DNA from: Hoyosella levis
GTDB lineage: Bacteria; Actinomycetota; Actinomycetes; Mycobacteriales; Mycobacteriaceae
Assembly (NCBI RefSeq): GCF_026008515.1
Contig: NZ_BQYM01000010.1
Location: 62,001 to 126,000, forward strand
Direction of reading: 5' to 3'
DNA length: 64,000 bases
Of the stretch, positions 49,435 through 58,144 are shown in pieces. Made by a program: the position numbers and the translations under genes. The notes beneath the pieces are model-generated. The model was not told where the DNA came from and did no database searches. It saw only the letters and a list, made by a program, of their open reading frames with translations. Numbering within the stretch: position 1 is the first letter of the stretch; every line of letters starts with the position of its first letter.

Positions 49435-51120
49435 CTATCCGCGCAGGGCGGAGGCGAAGATTCCAGGCAGCTTGGCCCAGGATCGGTTGGCGGCGAAGGC
49501 GGTGAGCCGGCGCCCGGTGGTGGCGGCGGTGCGGTTGGTGACGAACCACGGCGGCCGGGGGCTGAGAGCAAGCTCGCCCCGCAGCAGTGAGCGGGGCGCG
49601 GGCCGGAACGGACCGGTGACGACGGTGCGCTCGGGCTCGGCGAGCAGCAGCGCGTTGTGCACGACCCCCATGCCGGACTGCACATCGTTGAGCGTGTGGC
49701 CGGGGAAGGCGCCCCAGGTGGCGCGGGCGGTGAGGTAGCCGACGCCCGTCCAGGCGTTGATGGCAATGGTGCCGTAGCGCAGCTCCTCGATCGCCGTGTC
49801 GAATCGCTCGCCGAGATCCTTGCGAGTAGCGGGGTGGATGATGATGTTCGCGCCCAGCGTTCCCGCGAGCTTCTCGTTGGCGAACTCGACTGCCGCGTCG
49901 AGATAGTCCGCGGCATTGCCGGGCAGCTCGGTCACGGCGAGGACGGGCGCGAAGTACTCGGTGGTCAGCGCGGGCGAGTCAGCCTTGACCCCCGGCGCCA
50001 GCACGCGGTCCCCGATGCGAGTGGACCCGGTGAGCGTGTCGAGCGCGGAAGTGACGCGGTCACCGCTTCCGGGGTAGTAGTCCGTGCGGGCGGGTGCCTC
50101 GCCGAGGACGGAGCGCACCTCGGCGAGGAACGCTTCCTTCTGCTTCCAGTCGGCCGGGACGACGAGAACCTGCGCGGCAATGCAGTTGTAGCCATTGTTG
50201 TGGAGCCGCTGGGTGACCACATGCTCGGCCTGGTAGCGCAGATCGGCGTCGCTCCATTCGCCGGGCACGACGATCACCGGGGAGACTCCACCGAGCTCGC
50301 TGCTGATCGGCTTGGTGAGCACCGGTTCATTGCTGGCCTTGCGACGGGCGCCTTCCTCGCCTGTGCCGAACACGATGGCGTCGTGGGTGGCGGCGCTGCC
50401 CGTCATGTGGATGTGGCCGATCTGCTCGTGGTGGGCGAGGTAGCCGCCCACGTCAGCACCACCGAGCACGATGCGGACCACGCCGAGATCGATGAGCGGG
50501 CGCAGTGCCTTCTCGAGCACGGGAAGCATCGGGTCGGTGATCGGGTTGAGCTTGAGGATCACCACGCGGTTATTGGCGAACAGGTCATAGAGCACATCGA
50601 GCGGCGCGATGGAGGTGATGTTCCCCGCGCCGAGGACCAGGCCGATTCCTGCTGTCTCGGTGGGAGTGCGCTGGGCTAGTCCAGCGGTGCGCATCGCGGT
50701 GTCCTGGTCGACCCCGGGACGCAGCCACACCTCGGCGCGGAAGCCGTTGAGCAGCAACGCGTTCGCGAGGTCGTACGGAAGCACATCGACGGCTACCCGC
50801 CCGCCGGGGCCGTCATGGACATGCTTGGCGCCGAGCGGGCTACGGCCCTGCTCCAGCGCCTGCAGGGACTCCCCGAGGGCGGCGGTGGCTGTGAGCACCG
50901 GGTAGGGCCCGGACATCCATTCCTCGCCGACGAGCGGTGAGTCCGCCGGGAGGCCCTTGATATGGGACGCGGCGGCCACCCATTCGTTCGCTGCGGCGGC
51001 CACGCTCGCATGAACTTGCTCCAGCAGTTCGCGACGCCTGCGCAGGGGTGTCGCGGACCAGAGCTTCTCCCCCGCCGCGAGCTCGTCGATCAGGGCGTCC
51101 AGGTGTGAGGGAATGGACAT
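49435..51120 (-). CDS. Aldehyde dehydrogenase family protein (long form)
   Basis: A 561-residue NAD(P)-dependent dehydrogenase, longer than betaine aldehyde dehydrogenase (about 490). Motifs: LVLGAGNITSIAPLDVLYDL (cofactor), SSELGGVSPVIVVPG (general base region), LHNNGYNCIAAQVLVV (catalytic Cys) and VGYLTARATWGAFPGHTLND near the end. The family differs from classical BetB, so the substrate aldehyde is uncertain. AGGTAG precedes the ATG. First gene of the operon with the GMC oxidoreductase. Confidence 0.86.
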   Translation of the reverse strand: MSIPSHLDALIDELAAGEKLWSATPLRRRRELLEQVHASVAAAANEWVAAASHIKGLPADSPLVGEEWMSGPYPVLTATAALGESLQALEQGRSPLGAKHVHDGPGGRVAVDVLPYDLANALLLNGFRAEVWLRPGVDQDTAMRTAGLAQRTPTETAGIGLVLGAGNITSIAPLDVLYDLFANNRVVILKLNPITDPMLPVLEKALRPLIDLGVVRIVLGGADVGGYLAHHEQIGHIHMTGSAATHDAIVFGTGEEGARRKASNEPVLTKPISSELGGVSPVIVVPGEWSDADLRYQAEHVVTQRLHNNGYNCIAAQVLVVPADWKQKEAFLAEVRSVLGEAPARTDYYPGSGDRVTSALDTLTGSTRIGDRVLAPGVKADSPALTTEYFAPVLAVTELPGNAADYLDAAVEFANEKLAGTLGANIIIHPATRKDLGERFDTAIEELRYGTIAINAWTGVGYLTARATWGAFPGHTLNDVQSGMGVVHNALLLAEPERTVVTGPFRPAPRSLLRGELALSPRPPWFVTNRTAATTGRRLTAFAANRSWAKLPGIFASALRG

Positions 51121-51237
51121 CGTCTACCTCATCTCGCCCCGGCCTGTGGCAAGGCCGGGTATCGCTGCATCGGTTTGCCGCAACGGTACTCCGGTTGGAC
51201 CACGGCAGGGAGGACTTGGCCGCTGTGCCAGCGAGTC

Positions 51238-51252
51238 ACGATTGAAAATCGT
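51238..51252. promoter_or_regulatory. Palindrome in the aldehyde dehydrogenase/BCCT divergent promoter region
   Basis: ACGATTGAAAATCGT has perfect 6-bp arms around a 3-base centre. It lies in the middle of the 254-bp gap between the two starts and could bind a regulator of both sides. No regulator gene is adjacent. Confidence 0.45.
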
Positions 51253-51374
51253 TCACGACGAAAACCGTGTGTTCCGGGTCACAGAGTGTCATGATTGATC
51301 TTGAGCAGTATGGACCCGAGAGCCTAGAGAGACAGAGCGATCTGACCACGCTACTTCGGTGAGGAAGTGCCGCC

Positions 51375-52952
51375 ATGCTCAGGAAAATGCATGATCGACT
51401 CGGCTTGCAGACCGATCCCACGATTTTCTTCGTCTCTGGCGGACTGGTCCTGGGATTCGTCGTGCTCGCGATCGCGTTCACGGATTTCATTGATTCCATA
51501 TTCACCGCGGCCCGGGACTGGCTGCTGACGTCCCTGGGCTGGTTCTACATCCTGGGCGTCACCTCGTTCCTGATCTTCCTCATCTGGATCGCGCTGAGCC
51601 GGTACGGCCATGTCCGGCTCGGTGGCGCCGACGAGAAACCGGAGTACAGCACCGCTACGTGGTTCGCGATGCTGTTCGCTGCGGGCATCGGTACGATCCT
51701 GATGTTCTGGGGCGTGGCCGAGCCGATCAGCCACTTCGCCAACCCGCCGCGCGCCGATGTGGAACCGGAGTCCCTGGCAGCCATGGAAGAGGCGATGGGC
51801 TTCACGCTCTATCACTTTGGCCTGCACACCTGGACGATCTTCTGCCTGCCCGCGCTCGCGTTCTCCTACTTCGTCTACAAGCGCGGACTACCGATGCGCG
51901 TGTCGTCGATCTTCTACCCCCTCCTCGGCGAGCGGATCCATAGCTGGCAAGGCAAGTCCATCGACATCCTCGCCGTCATCGGCACGCTCTTCGGTGTCGC
52001 CACCTCGATCGGCCTGGGCACCCTGCAGATCAACGCGGGCCTCAATAGCCTGTTCGGCGTGCCCATGGGCAAGCTCACGCAGGTCATCCTCATCGCGATC
52101 ATCACGTTGATCGCGATCGGTTCGGTGGTGATGGGCCTCGACAAGGGCATCAAGCGGCTCTCCAACCTGAATATCACCATGGCGGTGGGGCTGCTCATCT
52201 TCATCTTCATCACCGGCTCCACGCTGTACCTTGCCAAGGGCATCATCGAGACCACCGGCACATACCTGGAATGGCTGGTGCCGCTCGCTTTCTGGACGGA
52301 CGCCTCGAACGTCAACCCTGGCTGGCAGGGCAACTGGACGGTCTTCTACTGGGCGTGGACGATCACCTGGGCTCCCTTCGTCGGCATCTTTATCGCCCGC
52401 ATCTCCAAGGGCCGCACCATCCGTGAATTCGTCGGTGGCGTCCTCGGCCTCCCGACCGCCTTCTCCATTGTCTGGTTCTCGATCTTCGGCCTCTCCTCGT
52501 TCGATATCGAGCGCAACCAGGAGGGCACGCTCGTGCGGGAGGTCGTCGAGGAGAATGACATACCCGGCGCCCTGTTCGCCTTCCTCCAGAACTTCCCGCT
52601 CACCACGTTCATCGCGTCGATCTCGGTGCTGATCGTGGTCATCTTCTTCACCACGTCATCGGACTCGGCGTCACTGGTGGTGGACATGCTGTGCACCGGC
52701 GAGTCGGAGTCCGGGCCCGTCCGCCAGCGCGTGTTCTGGGCAGCGCTCGAAGGCGTGGTCGGCGCCACCTTGCTCGCTGCGGCGGCCGGAACGAATGGGC
52801 TCGACGCCTTGCAGCAGGTGATCACGGTGATCGGATTGCCGTTCTTCCTGATCGGCTTCGTGATGATCTACAGCCTCGTCAAGGCCCTCAGCGAGGACCA
52901 TGTGTCCACGGGCGCTCCAGTGCGCCAGCGAAAACACGCCGATCTGGAATAG
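51375..52952 (+). CDS. BCCT-family transporter (betaine/choline/carnitine)
   Basis: A 525-residue membrane protein with 12 helices. FAAGIGTILMFWGVAEPISH is the sodium/glycine-rich stretch, and WTVFYWAWTITWAPFVGIFI followed by ARISKGRTIREF is the family signature. It imports a quaternary ammonium compound with sodium or protons. The C terminus is short, lacking the long osmosensing tail of BetP. GAGGAAG stands 10 bases before the ATG. Its divergence from the GMC/aldehyde dehydrogenase pair suggests choline uptake and oxidation to glycine betaine. Confidence 0.9.
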   Translation: MLRKMHDRLGLQTDPTIFFVSGGLVLGFVVLAIAFTDFIDSIFTAARDWLLTSLGWFYILGVTSFLIFLIWIALSRYGHVRLGGADEKPEYSTATWFAMLFAAGIGTILMFWGVAEPISHFANPPRADVEPESLAAMEEAMGFTLYHFGLHTWTIFCLPALAFSYFVYKRGLPMRVSSIFYPLLGERIHSWQGKSIDILAVIGTLFGVATSIGLGTLQINAGLNSLFGVPMGKLTQVILIAIITLIAIGSVVMGLDKGIKRLSNLNITMAVGLLIFIFITGSTLYLAKGIIETTGTYLEWLVPLAFWTDASNVNPGWQGNWTVFYWAWTITWAPFVGIFIARISKGRTIREFVGGVLGLPTAFSIVWFSIFGLSSFDIERNQEGTLVREVVEENDIPGALFAFLQNFPLTTFIASISVLIVVIFFTTSSDSASLVVDMLCTGESESGPVRQRVFWAALEGVVGATLLAAAAGTNGLDALQQVITVIGLPFFLIGFVMIYSLVKALSEDHVSTGAPVRQRKHADLE

Positions 52953-52997
52953 CCGCAAGGCCTTGGTAGGCCTGCGCCTCCAACACAGCAGCCTTAG

Positions 52998-53041
52998 GCG
53001 CGAGAGAAGCCGCCCTCAGTCCGGGGCGGCTTCTCTCGCGC
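52998..53041 (+). terminator. Hairpin terminator after the BCCT gene, diverged member of repeat family 1
   Basis: Perfect 18-bp arms GCGCGAGAGAAGCCGCCC (52998-53015) and GGGCGGCTTCTCTCGCGC (53024-53041), loop 8. Compared with family 1 arms (CGCGATAGAAGC) it has CGCGAGAGAAGC with the matching change in the opposite arm, so pairing is kept. It lies 46 bases after the stop, between convergent genes. Confidence 0.75.
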
Positions 53042-53088
53042 TTGGACGCATCCGGTGCTTTCGTCAGCTTCTGCCGCGGCGCACACGC

Positions 53089-53487
53089 CTAGGAAGGATC
53101 GCCGAGGCCGCTGATATCCCCCGGCACATCCACGGCGTGCTCGCGCAGCGCCTCGAGCGGCACAAGCTCGAGGACCCGCTCGTGCGAGGCGGCCAGCACG
53201 ACCGGCGCCGCCACGCCGTCCTCCTGGGCGCGCAGCCAGTTCCGGGCCGTCACGCACCACCGATCCCCTGGCTGCAGGCCAGGAAAGCCATACTGCGGCA
53301 TCGGGCGGGTCAGGTCGTTCCCGATCGACCGTTGATGATCAAGGAACTCACGGGTCATCACCGCGCAGATCGTGTGGCTGCCGATATCGTCGTCGCTGGT
53401 GTTGCAGCAACCATCGCGGAAGTAGCCGGTCACCGGATCGGTGCCGCATTCCTCCAGCGCGCTGCCGAGAACATTGTTTTCCGCCAT
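53089..53487 (-). CDS. DUF2237 family protein
   Basis: A 132-residue protein with the family marks ALEECGTDPVTGYFRDGCC, SHTICAVMTREFLDHQRSIG and QPGDRWCVTARNWLRA. The conserved Cys residues hint at metal or redox function, but none is established. It is a single cytosolic gene. Confidence 0.87.
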   Translation of the reverse strand: MAENNVLGSALEECGTDPVTGYFRDGCCNTSDDDIGSHTICAVMTREFLDHQRSIGNDLTRPMPQYGFPGLQPGDRWCVTARNWLRAQEDGVAAPVVLAASHERVLELVPLEALREHAVDVPGDISGLGDPS

Positions 53488-53580
53488 GCCCCTCAGTATG
53501 CCGACGCCGCCCCGGCTGCAGTCGCCGCCGCGCTGTAGCGAAGTGACGGCGCGCGATCCCGCGGTGCGTCGGCCTTCGCC

Positions 53581-54174
53581 CTATTCGGCGGTTCCGCGGG
53601 CAGAGCCGGTCATGTCTCCCTCGGGATCGAACAGCATGCAGACGACCTCACGGTCGTTGTCGGCCCACGAGGACTCGGTGGGATACAGATAGCTCATGTA
53701 GTAGCGCGAGTCCGCGTAGTCAATGCCTACGAATGGCTCGAACTCGCCGTAGCAGGCACTCTCGACGATCTCGATCAGCTCGTCCTCGGCGGGAAAAGGT
53801 CCGTCCTCGAGCTCGACGAGGGCATAGACCTCGCGACCGTGCGCGGCGGAGCAAGGAACGACTCCCACTGATTCGACCTGGCTCTCGGTGGAGCTTTCCG
53901 AGAGGCAGTCACCCACGCGGAGCTTGAAAGCGCTGACCTGGTTCTCTTCGAGAGCGTCCGGTTCGGACTGCCGACCGAACGTCGACTTGGAATCGTCATT
54001 GGCACTTGGATCCGGGGGCTCGGTGACCGCTGCGCTTGGTGCGGCCGAGGTCTCCTCGTCGGAGCCGGATCCGAGGGAGAACGAGCACGCTGACATCGCG
54101 AGCCCGACCGCGAGCATGCCAGCCACGGCCGAGCCGCGGGCGAGATGGCCTGGAAGAGCTGGGAACGCGGCCAT
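53581..54174 (-). CDS. Septum formation-family lipoprotein
   Basis: A 197-residue exported protein: N-terminal hydrophobic segment ending MSACS (Cys30), an acidic Ser/Thr linker, then a domain with VGDCLSES, VGVVPCSAAHGREVYA, ESACYGEFEPFVGIDY and DREVVCMLF. The four Cys and the H in SAAHGREV match the Septum_form family of actinobacteria. The name is inherited; a direct role in division is unproven. Confidence 0.8.
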   Translation of the reverse strand: MAAFPALPGHLARGSAVAGMLAVGLAMSACSFSLGSGSDEETSAAPSAAVTEPPDPSANDDSKSTFGRQSEPDALEENQVSAFKLRVGDCLSESSTESQVESVGVVPCSAAHGREVYALVELEDGPFPAEDELIEIVESACYGEFEPFVGIDYADSRYYMSYLYPTESSWADNDREVVCMLFDPEGDMTGSARGTAE

Positions 54175-54262
54175 GCCGACCTCCTGGTCGAGTCAGAGGG
54201 TTCACCAGGAGCTACCGCTCCCCGCACAATGAGAATATCGCGCAATTGGTTCGCTGCGACCG

Positions 54263-54724
54263 CTATGTCGTTTTTTCGGCCACGCGCGCGATGCTGTCGA
54301 GATCCTTCTCCATGGCCTTGCGGGTGATGGAGGTACCGAAACGGACCAAAGCCTTGTCGGCAAGCTTGCGCAGACCACGCCGCTCGGGCATCCGCGCGGA
54401 GAAGCGCATGGTCACCGCGGTGCCACCGTCGCTATCGGCGAGGTGGAACTCGGTCGTGTAGCGCACCTTCCCATGCTCTGCGGCGATCACGGTGCGCCGT
54501 GGTGCCTCGACCTCGGTGACCCACATCTCCTCGGAGGCTTCCTTGCCCATCATCTTGCGGGTCTCCCGCCAACGGGTACCGACCTCGTAGCCGTCTCCCG
54601 AGAGCCGCTCGATGCGCGTGATGCCGTCGAGGACATCAGCGGCATTGTCGAGATCAGTGATGATCCGCCACACCCGCTCGACCGGCGCATTGATATGGCG
54701 GGTGATGTCGATGCTTGACTCCAT
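54263..54724 (-). CDS. SRPBCC (START-like) family protein
   Basis: A cytosolic protein of 153 residues with the polyketide cyclase-type fold: SIDITRHINAPVERVWRIIT at the N terminus, GTRWRETRKMMGKEASEEMW in the middle and a long C-terminal helix with RKLADKALVRFGTSI. It probably binds a hydrophobic ligand. ATG 54724 is preferred because TATCGT, six bases upstream, could be a -10 box for a leaderless message; ATG 54730 is also possible. Upstream it meets the orphan copy of the udgB end, 29 bases away. Confidence 0.82.
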   Translation of the reverse strand: MESSIDITRHINAPVERVWRIITDLDNAADVLDGITRIERLSGDGYEVGTRWRETRKMMGKEASEEMWVTEVEAPRRTVIAAEHGKVRYTTEFHLADSDGGTAVTMRFSARMPERRGLRKLADKALVRFGTSITRKAMEKDLDSIARVAEKTT

Positions 54725-54752
54725 GTGCATACGATAGCGCCGGAGGGTGACA

Positions 54753-54820
54753 ACTAGGCGGCGCACAGGTCACGGGCGCGCAAGAAGATGGTGTCGAGCA
54801 TCGCAGGGGTCAGGCGGCCG
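54753..54820. repeat. Left 68-bp direct repeat, orphan copy of the udgB 3' end
   Basis: The 68 bases are identical to 58077-58144. They contain the last 22 codons and the TAG stop (CTA at 54754-54756) of the uracil-DNA glycosylase gene, but no more of that gene. Confidence 0.95.
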
Positions 54821-55033
54821 ATCACAAACCGAGCCACCCTCCGTCACCTGAGCAACGGCTCAACCTGCTCCAGCACCTCACGCCCGCCGGGGGGCGAACT
54901 CCCCTCACTGGCCCTAGGCAGCGGTGGAGGACGGTCTAGCGCCCCGACCAACTGCGCGCCATCCTTGGTGCAAAACCCGTTAATCTTGGCGGTCCTGGTC
55001 ACCGCCCGCACAACCAATCATAGGATGAGGAAT
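54821..55033 (+). promoter_or_regulatory. Upstream region of the ferredoxin/CYP153 operon
   Basis: These 213 bases between the left repeat and the ferredoxin have no supported gene. They must hold the promoter of the cassette. TTAATC and ATAGGAT appear near 54980-55025, but a clear promoter could not be fixed. No AraC-type regulator gene is included. Confidence 0.35.
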
Positions 55034-55354
55034 ATGGGAAAGATCACATTCATTTCGTACGATGGCGAAGAGACCGAGGTCGACATCGTCGAGGGACAGT
55101 CGCTGATGCAGCTCGCGACCAACAACGGCCTCGCGGGCATTGATGGCGACTGCGGAGGCGAGGCGGCGTGCGGCACATGTCACATCATTCTCGAAGCCGA
55201 GTGGTTCAACAAAGCTGGCGAGCAGAGCGATGATGAGGCCCAGATGCTCGACCTGACGCCGGAGCGCGAGGCCACGTCGCGACTTTCGTGCCAGATCAAG
55301 GCCACCGAAGCGATGGACGGCATGACCGTTCGGCTCCCCGAGTTCCAGATGTAG
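55034..55354 (+). CDS. [2Fe-2S] ferredoxin of the CYP153 system
   Basis: From ATG 55034 the protein has 106 residues, the size of P450-linked plant-type/putidaredoxin-like ferredoxins. Cluster cysteines are Cys40, Cys46, Cys49 (DCGGEAACGTCHI) and Cys86 (RLSCQI), the CX5CX2C...C pattern. It carries electrons from the reductase to the P450. An in-frame ATG at 55025 is less likely by comparison with family length. It is the first gene of the operon, 49 bp before the P450. Confidence 0.93.
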   Translation: MGKITFISYDGEETEVDIVEGQSLMQLATNNGLAGIDGDCGGEAACGTCHIILEAEWFNKAGEQSDDEAQMLDLTPEREATSRLSCQIKATEAMDGMTVRLPEFQM

Positions 55355-55403
55355 TCCCGGCACTTCCCAGCGACATTTCCAAGGCTACAGCGAGGTAGGC
55401 AGA

Positions 55404-56819
55404 ATGATGAACGTACTCGGTCAGGTCAAGACAAGCGTCGTCGACCCGGTGAGGAGCAGGGTCGAGCAAGTTGTCCCAATCGACGTGCTGGTCAAGGCAG
55501 CGCACGCATACAACCGCACTCGTCGGCTCGTGGACAAGAGTGAACGGTCGCCGATCTTCGTCGAGCGCCCGATCCCGGACGGCACGGATATCGCGCTGGC
55601 CGACATCGACATGAGCAATCCGTTCTTGTATCGCCAGGGGCAGTGGGAGTCGCATTTCAAGCGACTGCGGGACGAGTCTCCGGTGCACTTCCAGAACAAG
55701 GGTCCGTTCGGCCCGTTCTGGTCGGTCACCCGTTACGAGGACATCCTCGCGATGGACAAGAACCACCAGGTGTTCTCGGCCGAGCCTTCCATCATCATCG
55801 GCAAGTTTCCCGCGGGCTTCGACATCAAGATGTTCATCGCCATGGACCCTCCGAAGCACGACGCTCAGCGTGCCGCGGTGCAAGGCGTGGTCGCGCCGAA
55901 GAACCTCAAAGAGCTGGAAGGGCTGATCCGCTCCCGCGTCCAGGAGGTGCTCGACGGGCTGCCCGTCGGCGAACCGTTCAACTGGGTGGACAAGGTCTCT
56001 ATCGAGCTGACCGGCCGCATGCTCGCGACCCTGCTGGACTACCCGTACGAGCTCCGGCGGGAGCTCACGGTGATCTCCGACTTGGCTTCGGGCGTGCCCG
56101 CAGCGACGGGCGGCACGTCCGACCTCGACGAGGTGTTCACCTCGTGCATCCCGATCCTCCGCAGGGTCATGCACCTGTGGGGTGACAAGAAAGCCCGCCT
56201 CGCCGCCGGCGAGGAACCAGGCTACGACTTGATCAGCCTGTTGCTGTCCGACGAGAGCACCAAGGACATGATGGACCGTCGTCCGATGGAGTTCCTCGGT
56301 AACTTTTTGCTGCTCGTCATCGGCGGCAACGACACGACGCGCAACTCGATGAGCGGTGGCGTGTACGCGCTGAACAAGTTCCCGGAAGAGTTCGCCAAGC
56401 TCAAGGCCAACCCGAAACTGATCCCGAACATGGTGTCCGAGATCATCCGCTGGCAGACGCCTTTGGCCTACATGGCGCGCCGGGCCAAGGAGGACACCGT
56501 CGTCGGCGGCCAGCAGATCAAGAAGGGCGAGAAGCTCCTCATGTGGTATGCCTCCGGCAACCGCGACGAGCGCCACTTCGATAGCCCGGAGAAGCTGATC
56601 ATCGATCGCAAGAACGCGCGCAACCACATCGCGTTCGGCTTCGGTGTGCACCGCTGCATGGGCAACCGGCTCGCCGAGCTGCAGCTGCGCATCCTCTGGG
56701 AGGAACTGCTCGAACGGTTCGACGACATCAAGGTACTCGAGGAGCCCGAGATCGTGCAGTCAACCTTCGTGCGCGGCTACTCGAAGCTGATGGTCGAGCT
56801 CACCAAGAAGCAGGCCTGA
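55404..56819 (+). CDS. Cytochrome P450, CYP153-type alkane/fatty acid hydroxylase
   Basis: A 471-residue soluble bacterial P450. The haem ligand is Cys418 in FGFGVHRCMGNRLAELQLR; the I-helix motif is GGNDTTRNSMSGGV (Asp310, Thr311, Thr312); SEIIRWQTPLAYMARRA holds the ExxR region. IAMDPPKHDAQRAAV, APKNLKELE and LLVIGGNDTTRNSM are typical of CYP153, enzymes that hydroxylate the terminal carbon of medium-chain alkanes and acids. The gene order ferredoxin, P450, reductase is the usual one for CYP153. GAGGTAGG precedes the ATG. The substrate range is inferred from the family. Confidence 0.92.
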   Translation: MMNVLGQVKTSVVDPVRSRVEQVVPIDVLVKAAHAYNRTRRLVDKSERSPIFVERPIPDGTDIALADIDMSNPFLYRQGQWESHFKRLRDESPVHFQNKGPFGPFWSVTRYEDILAMDKNHQVFSAEPSIIIGKFPAGFDIKMFIAMDPPKHDAQRAAVQGVVAPKNLKELEGLIRSRVQEVLDGLPVGEPFNWVDKVSIELTGRMLATLLDYPYELRRELTVISDLASGVPAATGGTSDLDEVFTSCIPILRRVMHLWGDKKARLAAGEEPGYDLISLLLSDESTKDMMDRRPMEFLGNFLLLVIGGNDTTRNSMSGGVYALNKFPEEFAKLKANPKLIPNMVSEIIRWQTPLAYMARRAKEDTVVGGQQIKKGEKLLMWYASGNRDERHFDSPEKLIIDRKNARNHIAFGFGVHRCMGNRLAELQLRILWEELLERFDDIKVLEEPEIVQSTFVRGYSKLMVELTKKQA

Positions 56820-56822
56820 CCC

Positions 56823-58070
56823 ATGCGTGTGCTGATCATCGGAGCAAGCCACGCTGGGGCGCAGGTGTGCGCCAACCTGCGCCAGGACGGCTGGACCGGG
56901 GAAATCCTCGTCATCGGTGACGAGCCGGTCCTGCCCTACCACCGGCCTCCGCTCTCCAAGGCGTACCTCGCAGGCAAGACGACGCTTGACGAGCAGCTCA
57001 TCCGCCCGGCGGCGTACTACGAGAAGCACGACATCACGTTCCGTGTCGCCCATGTCGATAGCATCGACCGAAATGCTCGCACCGTCACGCTGTCCGATGG
57101 CGAACAAGTCAGCTACGACAAGCTTGTGCTGTGCCTCGGGGCCCGGCCACGCCGCCTTCCCCTCGCGGGCGCCGAGCTAGCTGGCGTGCATTATCTGCGC
57201 GACGCCGCCGACACCGAGGCGATCCGTGATGAACTGCACGCCAAGGGTCTGCACGCCAGCGGACGCGTCACGATCATCGGCGCTGGTTACATCGGATTGG
57301 AGGCGGCCGCATCGCTGCGCCAGCTCGGCGTTGAGGTCACGGTGCTGGAGAGCGCCGAGCGAGTGCTGCAGCGGGTCACGGCCCCGGAACTGTCAGAGTT
57401 CTACACACGCGTCCACCGAGAGGAAGGTGTGGACGTGCGTACCGGCGTCGCCATCTCGGGCATCGAGGGCGACGAGCACGTCCGCGGGGTGCGCCTCGCG
57501 GACGGTGAACTCGTTCCCGCCGACCTCGTGATCATTGGCATTGGTATCGTGCCGAACGTGGAGCTCGCCGAAGCCGCCGGCCTAGCCGTGGACAACGGGG
57601 TTGTCATCGACGACCACGGGCAAACGAGCGACCCGGACATCTTCGCAGCCGGGGACTGCGCGAGCCACTACCTGGCCCGGTACGCGCGCCAGATCCGCCT
57701 CGAGTCGGTGCCCAGCGCCGGCGAGCAAGCCAAAGCAGTCGGAGCCAGGATCTGCGACAAGGAGAAGGAGATCAAGGCTCTGCCGTGGTTCTGGTCCGAC
57801 CAGTACGAGCTCAAGCTGCAGATCGCCGGCCTCAACGACGGCTACGACAGCATCGTGCTGCGCGGAGACCCAGCGGCTGGACGCAGTTTCGCTTGCTTCT
57901 ACTTCAAGCAGGGGCAGATGGTTGCCGCCGACTGCGTGAACCACCCGAAAGAGTTCGTTTTCGCGCGGCGCGTCATCGGTGATCAATTGGCAGTTGATCC
58001 GGGGAAACTGGCAGATCCGGAGAACTCGCTGAACGAGTTGCTGCGCGCGGCACAGGCCGAGCGGGTCTGA
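56823..58070 (+). CDS. Ferredoxin reductase (FAD, NAD(P)H) of the CYP153 system
   Basis: A 415-residue putidaredoxin-reductase type flavoprotein. VLIIGASHAGAQVCANLRQD is the FAD-binding start, RVTIIGAGYIGLEAAASLRQ the NAD site and TSDPDIFAAGDCA the second FAD motif. It passes electrons from NAD(P)H to the ferredoxin. The gene begins 3 bp after the P450 stop. Its stop at 58070 is six bases before the right direct repeat, so the cassette ends right after it. Confidence 0.93.
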   Translation: MRVLIIGASHAGAQVCANLRQDGWTGEILVIGDEPVLPYHRPPLSKAYLAGKTTLDEQLIRPAAYYEKHDITFRVAHVDSIDRNARTVTLSDGEQVSYDKLVLCLGARPRRLPLAGAELAGVHYLRDAADTEAIRDELHAKGLHASGRVTIIGAGYIGLEAAASLRQLGVEVTVLESAERVLQRVTAPELSEFYTRVHREEGVDVRTGVAISGIEGDEHVRGVRLADGELVPADLVIIGIGIVPNVELAEAAGLAVDNGVVIDDHGQTSDPDIFAAGDCASHYLARYARQIRLESVPSAGEQAKAVGARICDKEKEIKALPWFWSDQYELKLQIAGLNDGYDSIVLRGDPAAGRSFACFYFKQGQMVAADCVNHPKEFVFARRVIGDQLAVDPGKLADPENSLNELLRAAQAERV

Positions 58071-58076
58071 CGGCAG

Positions 58077-58144
58077 ACTAGGCGGCGCACAGGTCACGGG
58101 CGCGCAAGAAGATGGTGTCGAGCATCGCAGGGGTCAGGCGGCCG
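58077..58144. repeat. Right 68-bp direct repeat (3' end of udgB)
   Basis: Identical to 54753-54820; it begins one base past the TAG of udgB and covers its last 22 codons. Sequence on the two sides of the repeat differs from the left copy from the first base on. Confidence 0.95.

Larger units (their letters stand above)
54753..58144. mobile_element. Putative inserted CYP153 cassette flanked by 68-bp direct repeats
   Basis: A segment of about 3.3 kb lies between two perfect 68-bp repeats. The right one is the real end of udgB; the left one is an orphan. This is the structure left when an element integrates into the 3' end of a gene and rebuilds it, or by a local duplication. Cargo: ferredoxin, CYP153 P450, ferredoxin reductase. 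No integrase or transposase lies inside, so movement would have needed one in trans, or the rest has been lost. Confidence 0.65.

Noticed and set aside
53089-54174. A toxin or division operon formed by the DUF2237 and septum-formation genes
   Set aside because: The gap of 93 bases and unrelated families give no support; the septum name is inherited only from the family label.
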